Notes: generated by a model not told the origin, from the sequence alone. Positions 26,130-34,685 are shown, numbered from the stretch's first letter. The stretch: DNA of 64,000 nt from an uncultured Verrucomicrobiota bacterium (GCA_903907925.1 CAIVQB010000060.1:1-64000), one strand, 5' to 3'. A program made the numbers and translations.

Positions 26130-28955
26130 TCAGACCCCGTCCGCCTTTTGACGCCGCAATTCGGGGCGAATCGCTCCCGCCGCCTTGTTGGCATCGAACG
26201 GACGTTCCAGGAATGTCGCAAGGCGCACCAATTCCGGCTCCGGTTCAGCAAGCAACGCCGCATAGTCCACCTCGGTCACGGCAATGTCGGGCCGTCCTCC
26301 CAGCGCCCGTTGGACTCCTTCCAACTGCTTCCGATAGGTCGCCATCAATTGCTCGTCACTCAGACCCGCGCCATCCCGGTTCAGCCGCTGGAGCATGGCC
26401 TTCTGCGAGGCGACCACCTCCCGCAAATCGCGGCGCAAAAACACCACCCGATACTGTTCGCCACGCGGCAGCCAGGGGAGGAGTTGGGCCACAACCTTGA
26501 CCACCTTGCCCCGACCCTGCTGCACCCAGGATGAATCCATCGCCAGGTTGGCCGCCGGATCGAATTCATGGTAACCCATCGGATTGTCCTCGTCCGGCTG
26601 TCGAATTCCATCCGTCAACGGTTCCACCCCACCGGCTGCCAGAATCTGCATCATCATCGAAGTGCCGCTGCGGGGCAGACCTGACACCACGGTGATCACT
26701 TGCGCCGGGTCGGCCGGCTGGCTGGCGGGTTGGTTGAAGGAGGGTGGGGCTGCGGCCTCTGGTGCTCCGGTCGGTGCCGAGGTCTCTTTTCCATCCGATT
26801 TGTTCGCCTCCAGCCGCCGGGTGCTTTGCAGGGTCTTGGCGATTCCCTCGTGGAGAAAAGCGTCGGCCGGCCGGTTGAGATGTTTTCGATAGAGCAGCCC
26901 CAACAATGCGTGGGCCTTGACAAATCCCGGTACCTGCGCGACCGCCACCCGCGCGGCCTGTTCCGATTCCACCGGCAACCCCAGATCCAGCAGCGATCTC
27001 GCCAGGATGAAGTGCACCGCCGGCTGGAAATAGATCAACGCCAGCGAATCGGTCGCCGCCTCCACGGCCTTGGACGGATTCCCCGCCTCCATCTCGATCT
27101 CCGCCAACCGCGCCAGCGCCTCGGAGTTTTCCGGGTCGAGCTCCCGCAGTTGCGCAATCACCTCCCGCGCCCGATCGACGTGGCCCAATTCCTTCCACGC
27201 CGCCACGGCCTGCAATCCCATCTCCATCGGAAGGGGACCCGACGCCAGGAGGACCTCCCATTGCCGCCGGGCTTCGGCGAAATCCCGTTCCAACAGGGCC
27301 TGCGACGCCTTCATCCAGGCGATTTGAAGTGGCCGGGGATGCGACTGCTCCAGCCATTGCCGGCGCAAATAGTCGTCGCGCCGCTGGCCGCTCGCCGGCA
27401 CTTCGCCGTCCGGGGCCGCGCCCTCGACCGCCTTCTTCGCGGCCTTTTCGGCGTCGAACTTCGCCAGTTCCTCCTTCGCCAGAACCTGGTAACGCGCGAC
27501 GCGCGATTCGAATTCGAGAATCGATGCCTTCCGCCCCGGAATGTCACCCGCGGCACGCTGGGAATCGATCAATGCGGCGGCGAACCGGTGTTCCCGCGGC
27601 CACCGTTCCCAAAGGACCTTGAACAGGGCCATCGCGTCCGCATGACGACCGGCATCGGTATAAGCCCGGGCCAGATTGTACTGCAGCTCGCGCGTGGTCT
27701 CGTCCACCGTCTCCGCCACATTCGCTCCCGGCGGAGCCACATAGCCGAGCTCCACCAATTGCTTGAACGCCTCTGCTGAAGCCACTGTGTCGAGACGCTT
27801 CTCAGGTGGATGCATCCCGGAGTCGCCGGCAACCGAATCCCAACTGTCGACCGGCTCGATCTGGGGCGGATTCCGGAAGGCATTCAGCAACACCTTTCCG
27901 TCCATGTCCCGGCCCGGTTGCAGTCCCGCCAGTGCGAGAAGGGTCGGACACGCATCCAGCACCGTCGCCCCGTGGATCCGTTCATTCACGCGAATATCCG
28001 GACCCCGCAGCACCACGATTCCAAAATGCCGGTGTTCCACGGCCGGTCCCGCCGGTTCGGCCGGGATGTACGCCGGCCGCAAATGATCCGGATGAAACCC
28101 GTGATCGCTCATCAACATCACCGTGGTGTTCTCATCCGCAAACCGCAGCAACGTGCCCAGCATCCCGTCGTGATACCGGTAGCCGTTGGCCACCACATGT
28201 TGATAGATCGAGAAATCCGCCTCCGAAATCCGATCCTGTCGGGGCGGATGATACGACATGAACGCATGACCAAAATGGTCGATGGCATCGAAATAGACCG
28301 CCGCAAAATCCCAGTCCTCCTTCCCCAGTAACTCGGTGGCGGCGGCGTGGATGGACATCGTTTCGGCCACGATCTTGCCCAGTGAATGCAGCCGGCGGTC
28401 CTTCGATTGATCGACCCGTTGGAAATCGGGCACGAACATCCGGAGGATCTCGCCGTCGAGTTCCATCGGACTGACCCGCAGGTCCGCCAATGGCTCCGAC
28501 CAGCTCGTGGGATGGACGGTGTTGAGCGGCATCTTGTGGCGATCCTCGGGGCCGCCGTGCACTTGGGAATAGTGGTTGGAGACCATCACCCCGTTGATCG
28601 GTTCGGCCGGATGCGACGGCCACCAGCCGACGACAATGCTCTTCAGCCCGTTTTGATTGAGGATGTTCCACACCGCCTTGGTTTTGCGCGAAAGGCTGCT
28701 GATCGGCCGGACGCCGGACCCGTCGGGCAGGGGTTCTGAAAATCCGTGGATGCCGTGCTTGAAGGGTCGTTTGCCGGTGGCGATCGAACTCCACAGCATC
28801 GGGCTCAACACCGGATAGATGGTGGCCATGTTGCCGTGAACGCCGCCGGCCATCAGCCCCGCCAGATTCGGCATTTCCCCCGCTGCGATCAGCGGACGGA
28901 TCACCTTCCAGTCCGCAGCGTCCCAACCGATGAAAAGAATCCGTCGCTTCGACAT
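26130..28955 (-). CDS. Three-domain fusion: alkaline-phosphatase-type phosphodiesterase + TPR + sulfotransferase
   Basis: A 941-aa protein with three visible parts. Residues 1 to about 400 form a type I phosphodiesterase/nucleotide pyrophosphatase-like domain of the alkaline phosphatase superfamily: start KRRILFIGWDAADWKVI, IYPVLSPMLWSSIATGKRP (Ser/Thr nucleophile region), YFDAIDHFGHAF, and MLMSDHGFHPDH. The middle, about 440-720, is a TPR solenoid. The C-terminal part, about 735-941, is a sulfotransferase (PF00685/PF13469 type): the 5'-phosphosulfate loop VSGLPRSGTSMMMQ, later YRVVFLRRDLREVVASQ, and TYRKQLEGV. I chose the ATG at 28955 because the 63 residues upstream are read through a repetitive element. 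Proteins of this PDE-TPR type occur in cyanobacteria and PVC bacteria, and the terminal sulfotransferase is unusual to my knowledge. Substrate unknown; modification of a surface glycan or peptide is a guess. Confidence 0.85.
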   Translation of the reverse strand: MSKRRILFIGWDAADWKVIRPLIAAGEMPNLAGLMAGGVHGNMATIYPVLSPMLWSSIATGKRPFKHGIHGFSEPLPDGSGVRPISSLSRKTKAVWNILNQNGLKSIVVGWWPSHPAEPINGVMVSNHYSQVHGGPEDRHKMPLNTVHPTSWSEPLADLRVSPMELDGEILRMFVPDFQRVDQSKDRRLHSLGKIVAETMSIHAAATELLGKEDWDFAAVYFDAIDHFGHAFMSYHPPRQDRISEADFSIYQHVVANGYRYHDGMLGTLLRFADENTTVMLMSDHGFHPDHLRPAYIPAEPAGPAVEHRHFGIVVLRGPDIRVNERIHGATVLDACPTLLALAGLQPGRDMDGKVLLNAFRNPPQIEPVDSWDSVAGDSGMHPPEKRLDTVASAEAFKQLVELGYVAPPGANVAETVDETTRELQYNLARAYTDAGRHADAMALFKVLWERWPREHRFAAALIDSQRAAGDIPGRKASILEFESRVARYQVLAKEELAKFDAEKAAKKAVEGAAPDGEVPASGQRRDDYLRRQWLEQSHPRPLQIAWMKASQALLERDFAEARRQWEVLLASGPLPMEMGLQAVAAWKELGHVDRAREVIAQLRELDPENSEALARLAEIEMEAGNPSKAVEAATDSLALIYFQPAVHFILARSLLDLGLPVESEQAARVAVAQVPGFVKAHALLGLLYRKHLNRPADAFLHEGIAKTLQSTRRLEANKSDGKETSAPTGAPEAAAPPSFNQPASQPADPAQVITVVSGLPRSGTSMMMQILAAGGVEPLTDGIRQPDEDNPMGYHEFDPAANLAMDSSWVQQGRGKVVKVVAQLLPWLPRGEQYRVVFLRRDLREVVASQKAMLQRLNRDGAGLSDEQLMATYRKQLEGVQRALGGRPDIAVTEVDYAALLAEPEPELVRLATFLERPFDANKAAGAIRPELRRQKADGV

Positions 28956-29045
28956 GAATCCGGAAACGCTCCAATGCCGGCACCGGAGTTGTCGAGCAGG
29001 ATGCGCGATGAACTGCCGCGGGATTCCAGCGAGCGCCTGCCGCCA

Positions 29046-29203
29046 TGGAGTGCGCCGGCAGAGCGAAGCGTCGACGGCGCTGTGGAGCGGGACTTCGGCT
29101 CGCGAGCCGTGGATCCATTCACCACTCCGGGCTGAAGTTTGCACCCGTCCCGCGGGTCAGCGGTTACATAGCGGCGTGGCGCTGCGCTTCCCGCCGCACT
29201 CCA
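29046..29203. repeat. MITE-like repeat, copy 1
   Basis: A 158-bp element with terminal inverted repeats TGGAGTGC...GCACTCCA that pair perfectly over 8 bases. They continue imperfectly inward as GCGGTGGCAGAGCGAAGCG-type sequence against the other end. About 30 bases upstream (29015-29045) are also shared with copy 3. It has no coding capacity of its own; its plus strand translates as 'GRAKRR...', as in many spurious Verrucomicrobial open frames. Confidence 0.85.
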
Positions 29204-29225
29204 CAGGAAGCGCGGCCTCCTGTTA

Positions 29226-29362
29226 TGGACTGCGGTGGCAGAGCGAAGCGCCGACACGGCTATGGAGCGGGACTTCGCCTTGCAAGCCGCGGATCCATTC
29301 ACCACGCCCGGCTGAAGTTTTCACCCGCCCGGCAAAGCGGCGGCTCTGCCACACGCAGTCCA
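29226..29362. repeat. MITE-like repeat, copy 2 (137 bp, shortened)
   Basis: This is the same family as the flanking copies but shorter inside. The ends are TGGACTGC and GCAGTCCA, again perfectly complementary, although both differ from copy 1 at the same position (G-C exchanged for C-G). The paired change shows the terminal pairing is conserved. The 3' end keeps CTCTGCCAC, the complement of GTGGCAGAG at the 5' end, so this copy shows the longest terminal inverted repeat. Confidence 0.85.
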
Positions 29363-29414
29363 AGACGCTGTCCGCGACCTCCCGCCGCGGGATTGGAGCG
29401 AACGCTTGCCGCCA

Positions 29415-29573
29415 TGGAGTGCGGTGGCAGAGCGAAGCGCCGACACCGCTGTGGCGCGGGACCTCGCCTTGCAAGCCGTGGATCCATTCACCACTCCGGG
29501 CTGAAGTTCGCACCCGTCCCGCGGGGTCAGCGGTTACACAGCGGCGTGGCGCTACGCTTCCCGCCGCGCTCCA
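29415..29573. repeat. MITE-like repeat, copy 3
   Basis: A 159-bp copy, nearly identical in order to copy 1 (…GTGGATCCATTCACCAC…, GGCGTGGCGCTACGCTTCCC). The ends are TGGAGTGC and GCGCTCCA, with a single G·T position. The direct repeat with copy 1 extends upstream to 29384 (GCCGCGGGATT). All three copies lie between the phosphodiesterase fusion and the BlaR1-secretin gene, and no transposase is near. Confidence 0.85.
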
Positions 29574-29636
29574 TAGGATGCGCCCGCCCCTCCCTCTTCA
29601 ACCCTGCATCTCTTCAACCCTTCAACTTCCCCCCGC

Positions 29637-32600
29637 TCACTTCCCCTCACCCTTGGCGTCCACTTCCACCGGGCTCACGAACACGTACAGCCGCTTGTGC
29701 TGGACCTGCGTTTCCTCTTTGCGGAAGAGGCGGCCCAACAGCGGAATGTCGCCCAATACCGGCACCTTGTCCTTGAACCGGACGGTGTTGTCGCTGGTCG
29801 GTCCGCGCAGGACCACAGTGTCGCCGAGCTTGATGAAGGGATTGGCCATCGCCAGCCGCACCCGGAGATGCGGGAGCGGCACCACACCGTTCAACGGCTT
29901 GCCGCCGGGCGTGACGGCCTGGACGGTTTGATTGGGCTTCGGTTGATCGTACCCGAGGAATTCCGTGACCTTGGCGGTCAGGGTCATGCGCGCCGAATCG
30001 CCTTCCAGGAAGGTCAACACGTCGAGTGCCGGTCCCACCTGGATCGTCGCGGTCTGATACTGGAGAGCGGCCTTGTTGGTGCTCGAACCCGCGGTGGCGG
30101 TGACGTCACCGACGACGGTTTTCTCCTCGGTGACCGCCATCCGCGCGGGTTGACCCGATCGGGTGATCAGTCGCGGCGCGGCCAGAATATCCACGCCGCC
30201 CTTCGTCTCCAACCGCTTGAGCAAGGCGGCGAACTGGACCGGCGACAATGGGGCGAACTCACCCTCGGTTCGCGACAGATCCACGCGGTAATTGTCACCC
30301 TTGGGATCATTCGCATCGGTCAGGAGCTCGTTCGCCGGACCCGATTTGGCAGCCGGTGCGTTGGTCGGGGTCGGGCCAAAGATCCAATCGAGATCCAGCC
30401 CCTTGCCCCCGGACTCCAGGACCTCAACGAACCGGACATCGAGGCGGACCTGGCGTGCAGGTGCGGAATCCGGCGCGGATATTGCCTTCAACGCGCCCGC
30501 TGCGGCCGTTACGTGGATTTTCAACGCTTTGTAGTCGGAGTTGGCCTGAACCACCCTTGGATCTTGTTCAGGGTACCTGGCCCTCATTTCATCCAATCGC
30601 ATCCTTGACCGGCGGAGTTGTGTTGAAAGATCACCGAGGGCCTCCAGCTCGGCATACCTCGGTGCTTCTGAAGGTGAAGCCGCCGGAATTGATGCATCTG
30701 TTGAGCGACCCAGATCGAGACGCTGGAGTACTTTCTCAATCCCATCCAAATCGTTGAGAGTTGCGCGGACAAACAGGTTGCCGTTTCGGTCGTTGAAGAA
30801 GATCGCGCTTTGATCCTGTGGAGGTGTGTTTGTGCCGTGCAACTCAACGAAGCTAACTCCGTTCGTTGCAAAAAAGGCCCGAACCCCGGCTTGGAGGTTG
30901 GTGCTTCCCGCCGGTAGGAAAGGCTGGAGAACCTTCACAAACTTGTCTCCGTTCAGAGAGAATCTCCGGGTGTGGAGAAACGGGGGCGCCGACAAAATGA
31001 CCGCGTATTCGTCGACCCTCCAGACGAGCGGTTGTGGTGACGCTTCAACGATGGAATTGAGCGCCTCCCGAAGAGTGGCTCCTCGGAGGCTGATGCCAAT
31101 ACGAAGGCTCGGGTAGTTGCCCATGCCAGTGTTTTGGTCGACGGAATAGGTGTTATCTTGGAGGCGAATATTGACTCCGCGCTTTTCCGGGTCGAACTGA
31201 CTGGCCGCATCCACAAGGTCGCGAATGGCCTCGGTGATCGGCATGGGCTCGAGATCGAACTTGGGGAGAACGATCTGGTCGAGCCGGGCGGTGATCCTCG
31301 TTCTCCCGGGTGTATTTGGACCGACGATGCCCACTGAAGAAGCCGGCGAAAAGTGGATGTCACCCCAGTCCTGGATCGTCCAGGGAATGCCCGAGGACTT
31401 GCTGATCGCATCAAGTGCCTCCTCAAGCGGCACGTTGTGGAGGGAAATTCCGCGAAGAAGCGGTGTGGATTCGAGGTGCTGGGAAAACGTTGACGTCGTC
31501 GCCGTCACGTTCGAGAGAATCGTCATGAAAACGCCGATATGCTCAGGATCGTTATGGAGGGTTAAATCGAATAGCTTTGTAACGGCCTCTCCCAACGAAA
31601 CGGTTCCCACCTCGAATTCCGGCAAAATGATCTTCTTCACCGATGCGCGCGTCTTCGCCCCTGAACCGCCGGGCTTTGCGCCGCCTATGTAAACTCTGGA
31701 CGCGTCATAACTCAAAAGGCTCCGGTTGGTTCCGATGTCCGTCGGAAGGGGATTTGTTCTTGCCCCCGAATTGCCGGGTTCCAGCCGGGCCAAAACCAGC
31801 GGCTGATTGGAAGTGCGAGCGGTTGAGTGGTGGATCGCCTCGATCACGTCCACCGAATCATCCGGAGGGAGGGCAACCCTTCCCGACCGGCCGTTGGGCT
31901 TCGTCACCGCGAATGGCTGAATGGGTTCGGCACTGCTTCGTCGGCTGCCCATCGGGCGTGGAGGTCGATTTGTCTCGGTTATCTCATAAAACGTTACCTC
32001 CAAGCCGGAAAAAGCAGTGGTCGGTCGGACTGCGTATCCAAGTGCAACGTCCTTTGAAAGGGAAACGGATTGGAGTCGGTCTAGAACAGGGGCAGAGGGG
32101 AATTCGGACGGGAACATGCGAACACTGACGTCTGGGGCATCAAACGGTTCCTGTTTCTGCTGTCCCGCATTCCGTTGTTCGATAGCCGGCTCCGGTTCCG
32201 CCGTTTTCGCGTCGACGGGTTTCTCCAGCGTTGCGAGTGCGGCCATCAGCACGGGTTTTGCGCCTTCGCCGGGCCAGGGGGCGGCGGTGACCATGACGAG
32301 GGCGGTGGCGAATCCGGTTCCGACGATCCACGGAAGGCGACGGGATCCGATCGAATTCGGATTCGAGAGCAACCGGGTCACGCGGCGGGCGAGTTCGGAT
32401 TTCAACCCGCCTACGCCGAAGCCGGCGGGCGAGGTTTCGGTGATGAGTTTTTGTCCGAGTGCGACCAACGCTTCGGCCAGCGCGACGCGGCCGCCCGGCA
32501 CCAGATTGCTCGCTTCGTCGGCTGCGGCTTCGCTGGTGGCGCGGAGACGTCGCCGGGCCCACCACACCGCCGGATGCCACCAGAGCAGCGTTGCGAGTCC

Positions 32601-33287
32601 GTCGGCCAGGGCCAGCCACAGCGGATCGCGGGCGGCGAGATGGGCGAGTTCGTGGGCGAGCAGAACGCGCAGTTCGAGGGGTGCGTGTTGGTCCGAGAAA
32701 CCGCGCGGGAGTAGGATGGTGGGCCGGACGATTCCGAACGCCACCGGCCCGGTGAATCCTTCGGCCTCGCGCAATTGGATCCGATGAATTCGCAGACCCA
32801 ACCGCGTCGCGAGATCACGGGCGTCATCGACTTCCACGGCCTCGCTGCGCCGCACCAGTCGATGCAATTGCCAACGGCTGAACAGACAACGACCGGCCAT
32901 CGCTAGGGTTCCGATCAACCAAGCTCCGATGAGAAATGACGGCCAGCGCGGATGGACCACGGCCGGTGCCACTGGAGCTTCGTATTGGAAAACGGCCTGC
33001 ACGGAGTCCTCATCCTGAAACGTTTCGCGCGATGAAACCTCGGGGACAAACGTTCGCGACGATCGAGTCTGCGGTGCGCGGAATCGTTCCAGGAGCGCGG
33101 TGCGGAAACCGGGGCGCAGTCCGGTCAACTCGGCGGCGGCCACGATCATCAACACCGACAGGATGGCGCACCACGCGCGTCGGCGGTCGCGGACGGCGGG
33201 AAGGATTCGTTCGGCGATCGCGCCGACGGCGGTGACGATCAACACTTCACCGGCGAGGGTGAACAGAAGCGAGGCGAGCGGGGTCAT
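29637..33287 (-). CDS. BlaR1-type M56 metallopeptidase sensor fused to a secretin
   Basis: A 1,216-aa chimera. The first 350 or so residues are an M56/BlaR1-family membrane peptidase: several membrane spans, zinc motif HELAH at 212-216, WWHPAVWW at 236-243, a downstream Glu/Asp pair (SEAAADEAS), and a last span near 325-345. A Pro/Ser-rich linker follows. About residues 560-850 hold two repeats of a secretin/TonB short N-terminal-like domain (ILPEFEVGTVSLGEAV...LHNVPLEEALDAI; IVLPKFDLEPMPITEAI...LREALNSIV) and a ring-building N-domain (LFVRATLNDLDGIEKVLQRL). After a coiled coil, the last 250 residues are a type II/III secretin domain (LDVRFVEVLESG, GVDILAAPRLITRSGQ, VPVLGDIPLLGRLFR). It follows blaI after 9 bases. 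In classic systems BlaR1 cleaves BlaI on signal. Topology of a single protein spanning both membranes is inferred. Confidence 0.85.
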   Translation of the reverse strand: MTPLASLLFTLAGEVLIVTAVGAIAERILPAVRDRRRAWCAILSVLMIVAAAELTGLRPGFRTALLERFRAPQTRSSRTFVPEVSSRETFQDEDSVQAVFQYEAPVAPAVVHPRWPSFLIGAWLIGTLAMAGRCLFSRWQLHRLVRRSEAVEVDDARDLATRLGLRIHRIQLREAEGFTGPVAFGIVRPTILLPRGFSDQHAPLELRVLLAHELAHLAARDPLWLALADGLATLLWWHPAVWWARRRLRATSEAAADEASNLVPGGRVALAEALVALGQKLITETSPAGFGVGGLKSELARRVTRLLSNPNSIGSRRLPWIVGTGFATALVMVTAAPWPGEGAKPVLMAALATLEKPVDAKTAEPEPAIEQRNAGQQKQEPFDAPDVSVRMFPSEFPSAPVLDRLQSVSLSKDVALGYAVRPTTAFSGLEVTFYEITETNRPPRPMGSRRSSAEPIQPFAVTKPNGRSGRVALPPDDSVDVIEAIHHSTARTSNQPLVLARLEPGNSGARTNPLPTDIGTNRSLLSYDASRVYIGGAKPGGSGAKTRASVKKIILPEFEVGTVSLGEAVTKLFDLTLHNDPEHIGVFMTILSNVTATTSTFSQHLESTPLLRGISLHNVPLEEALDAISKSSGIPWTIQDWGDIHFSPASSVGIVGPNTPGRTRITARLDQIVLPKFDLEPMPITEAIRDLVDAASQFDPEKRGVNIRLQDNTYSVDQNTGMGNYPSLRIGISLRGATLREALNSIVEASPQPLVWRVDEYAVILSAPPFLHTRRFSLNGDKFVKVLQPFLPAGSTNLQAGVRAFFATNGVSFVELHGTNTPPQDQSAIFFNDRNGNLFVRATLNDLDGIEKVLQRLDLGRSTDASIPAASPSEAPRYAELEALGDLSTQLRRSRMRLDEMRARYPEQDPRVVQANSDYKALKIHVTAAAGALKAISAPDSAPARQVRLDVRFVEVLESGGKGLDLDWIFGPTPTNAPAAKSGPANELLTDANDPKGDNYRVDLSRTEGEFAPLSPVQFAALLKRLETKGGVDILAAPRLITRSGQPARMAVTEEKTVVGDVTATAGSSTNKAALQYQTATIQVGPALDVLTFLEGDSARMTLTAKVTEFLGYDQPKPNQTVQAVTPGGKPLNGVVPLPHLRVRLAMANPFIKLGDTVVLRGPTSDNTVRFKDKVPVLGDIPLLGRLFRKEETQVQHKRLYVFVSPVEVDAKGEGK

Positions 33288-33296
33288 GGGATCCTC

Positions 33297-33683
33297 TTAT
33301 TGGGCGCGGCGTTTCGCTTCCTTGATGAGCTTCTCCAGTTGGTCCAGTTCCTCGCGACTGACTTCACGGCTGGTGAGCAGGTGGCTGACCGCCTCGGTGA
33401 GGCTGCCGGCGGAGAGACGTTCGATGAGGTGCTGGCCGACGCTGCGGCTGACTTCCGCGGCGGCGACTTTGGCGCGGTAGAGGAAGCTGCGTCCCTCCTC
33501 GCGATGCAGGACCAGTCCGCGCGCCTCCATCTTGCGGAGCATGGTGGCGACCGTGGTGTAGGCGAGGTCGCGCTCCGGCTTGAGCTCGGCGTGAACCTCG
33601 GCCACCGAGGAATCGGGACGGACCCAGAGCGATTGCAGGATGCGAAGCTGGAGATCTCCAAGCCGATGCGAAGACGATTTCAT
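33297..33683 (-). CDS. blaI: BlaI/MecI-family transcriptional repressor
   Basis: A 128-aa winged-helix repressor (LGDLQLRILQSLWVRPDSSVAEV, then TTVATMLRKMEARGLV, the recognition helix, then EGRSFLYRAKV) with a C-terminal dimerisation helix bundle. In BlaI/MecI the BlaR1 protease cuts the dimerisation domain to relieve repression. The ATG at 33683 is preferred over 33701 because the family begins near LGDLQ. The gene is the first of a two-gene operon with the M56-secretin chimera, and a perfect palindrome lies 25 bases before its start. No beta-lactamase or PBP gene is in the window, so the regulon is something else. Confidence 0.92.
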   Translation of the reverse strand: MKSSSHRLGDLQLRILQSLWVRPDSSVAEVHAELKPERDLAYTTVATMLRKMEARGLVLHREEGRSFLYRAKVAAAEVSRSVGQHLIERLSAGSLTEAVSHLLTSREVSREELDQLEKLIKEAKRRAQ

Positions 33684-33707
33684 GGGAGTGATAACGACCA
33701 AGGTAAT

Positions 33708-33721
33708 ACTACCATGGTAGT
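33708..33721. promoter_or_regulatory. Candidate BlaI operator, perfect 14-bp palindrome
   Basis: ACTACCATGGTAGT is fully self-complementary and lies 25 bases upstream of the blaI start and about 70 bases before the divergent fabI start. BlaI/MecI operators are dyads with TAC...GTA arms, and this site has the same ACTAC/GTAGT arms. It most probably gives autoregulation of the blaI operon. A second effect on the divergent fabI promoter is possible because the intergenic space is only 106 bases. Confidence 0.75.
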
Positions 33722-33789
33722 TAATGTGTCAAGCCGGGTTTGAAATGGATCTTGGGGCTTCGCTGGTTTTGCGGTTTGCTGGGGGGGCT

Positions 33790-34560
33790 ATGTCATCGCT
33801 CCAAGGCAAGTTCGGTGTTGTGTTCGGCGTCGCCAACAAACGTTCCATCGCGTGGGCCATCGCCCAGGCCTGGCATCGCGAAGGCGCCACTCTGGCGTTC
33901 ACCTATCAGGGCGAACGCTTGAAGGAAAACGTCGAAGAACTGGCCGGAACCTTTGGATCCGACACCTTGATCTTGCCCTGCGATGTCACCCGCGATGAGG
34001 ACATCGCCGCGGTGTTCGCCAAGGTCGGCGAGAAATTCGGCCGCCTGGATCTGCTGCTGCATTCGGTCGCCTTCGCGCCGCGCGAGGCGTTGGAAGGGGA
34101 TTTTCTCAACACCAGCCGCGATGCCTTCAAGGTGGCCCACGACGTCAGCGCCTATTCCCTGATCGGTGTGGCCCGCGAAGCCGCGCCGCTGATGACCCAC
34201 GGCGGCAGTATCATCGCCATGACCTATTACGGCGCCGAGAAGGTCATCCCGCATTACAACGTGATGGGTGTGGCCAAGGCGGCGTTGGAAGCGACCACCC
34301 GTTACCTCGCCTACTCGCTTGGAACCCGCAAAATCCGGGTGAATTGCATCAGTGCCGGCCCGATGAACACCCTCGCAGCGCGGGGCATCGCCGGTTTCGG
34401 CGACATGTTGAAGCACTACGAAGCCCACGCCCCCCTGAAGCGCAACGTGCTGCCCGACGAACTCGGTGCCACCGGCGCCTTCCTCGCGAGTGACGGCGCG
34501 GCGGCGATCACCGGCCAGGTCCTCTACGTCGACGCCGGCTATCAGATTATGGGGATGTGA
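33790..34560 (+). CDS. fabI: Enoyl-[acyl-carrier-protein] reductase (NADH), FabI
   Basis: FabI carries out the last reduction in each round of type II fatty-acid synthesis in the cytoplasm. The 256-aa protein shows the SDR fold with the FabI-type nucleotide motif FGVANKRSIAWA, the PCDVT strand, LLLHSVAFAP, and active-site Tyr and Lys within TYYGAEKVIPHYNVMGVAKA: counting from the ATG at 33790, Y156 and K163 fall on the same numbers as in E. coli FabI. It ends in VLYVDAGYQIMGM, as usual. The upstream in-frame ATG at 33724 lies inside the blaI operator region and adds no homologous sequence, so I reject it. It is monocistronic and followed by a hairpin. Confidence 0.95.
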   Translation: MSSLQGKFGVVFGVANKRSIAWAIAQAWHREGATLAFTYQGERLKENVEELAGTFGSDTLILPCDVTRDEDIAAVFAKVGEKFGRLDLLLHSVAFAPREALEGDFLNTSRDAFKVAHDVSAYSLIGVAREAAPLMTHGGSIIAMTYYGAEKVIPHYNVMGVAKAALEATTRYLAYSLGTRKIRVNCISAGPMNTLAARGIAGFGDMLKHYEAHAPLKRNVLPDELGATGAFLASDGAAAITGQVLYVDAGYQIMGM

Positions 34561-34617
34561 GGTGGATGATCTGGAAGGCGGGAAAGCAGGAGGCTGGAGG
34601 CAGGGAAAACGAGAGGA

Positions 34618-34645
34618 CGGGAAAACGGGAAAACGGGAAAACGGG
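34618..34645. repeat. Short tandem repeat, 8-bp unit CGGGAAAA
   Basis: Three full units and a partial fourth, CGGG, occur just after the fabI stop. It is a simple-sequence tract with no obvious role. Confidence 0.8.
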
Positions 34646-34657
34646 TGGGGCAAGTTT

Positions 34658-34685
34658 CGGATGGTAGGGTCGAGGCTACCATCCG
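34658..34685. terminator. Hairpin after fabI, probable terminator
   Basis: CGGATGGTAG pairs perfectly with CTACCATCCG around an eight-base loop, 98 bases past the fabI stop and 100 before the next gene. Only a short GTTTGG tail follows, so termination may be weak or protein-assisted. Confidence 0.5.

Noticed and set aside
28956-29144. 63-residue N-terminal extension of the phosphodiesterase fusion
   Set aside because: The extension is translated from repeat copy 1 and its flank, while the domain start KRRILFIGWDA follows directly after the ATG at 28955.
29015-29573. Possible CRISPR array
   Set aside because: The units are about 140-190 bases with terminal inverted repeats and unequal spacing, and no cas gene is near. 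This is a transposon-like repeat.
28930-29931. 333-aa plus-strand open frame across the repeat array
   Set aside because: It exists only because the three repeat copies happen to stay open in that frame; it has 'GRAKRR'-type repeats and no domain.
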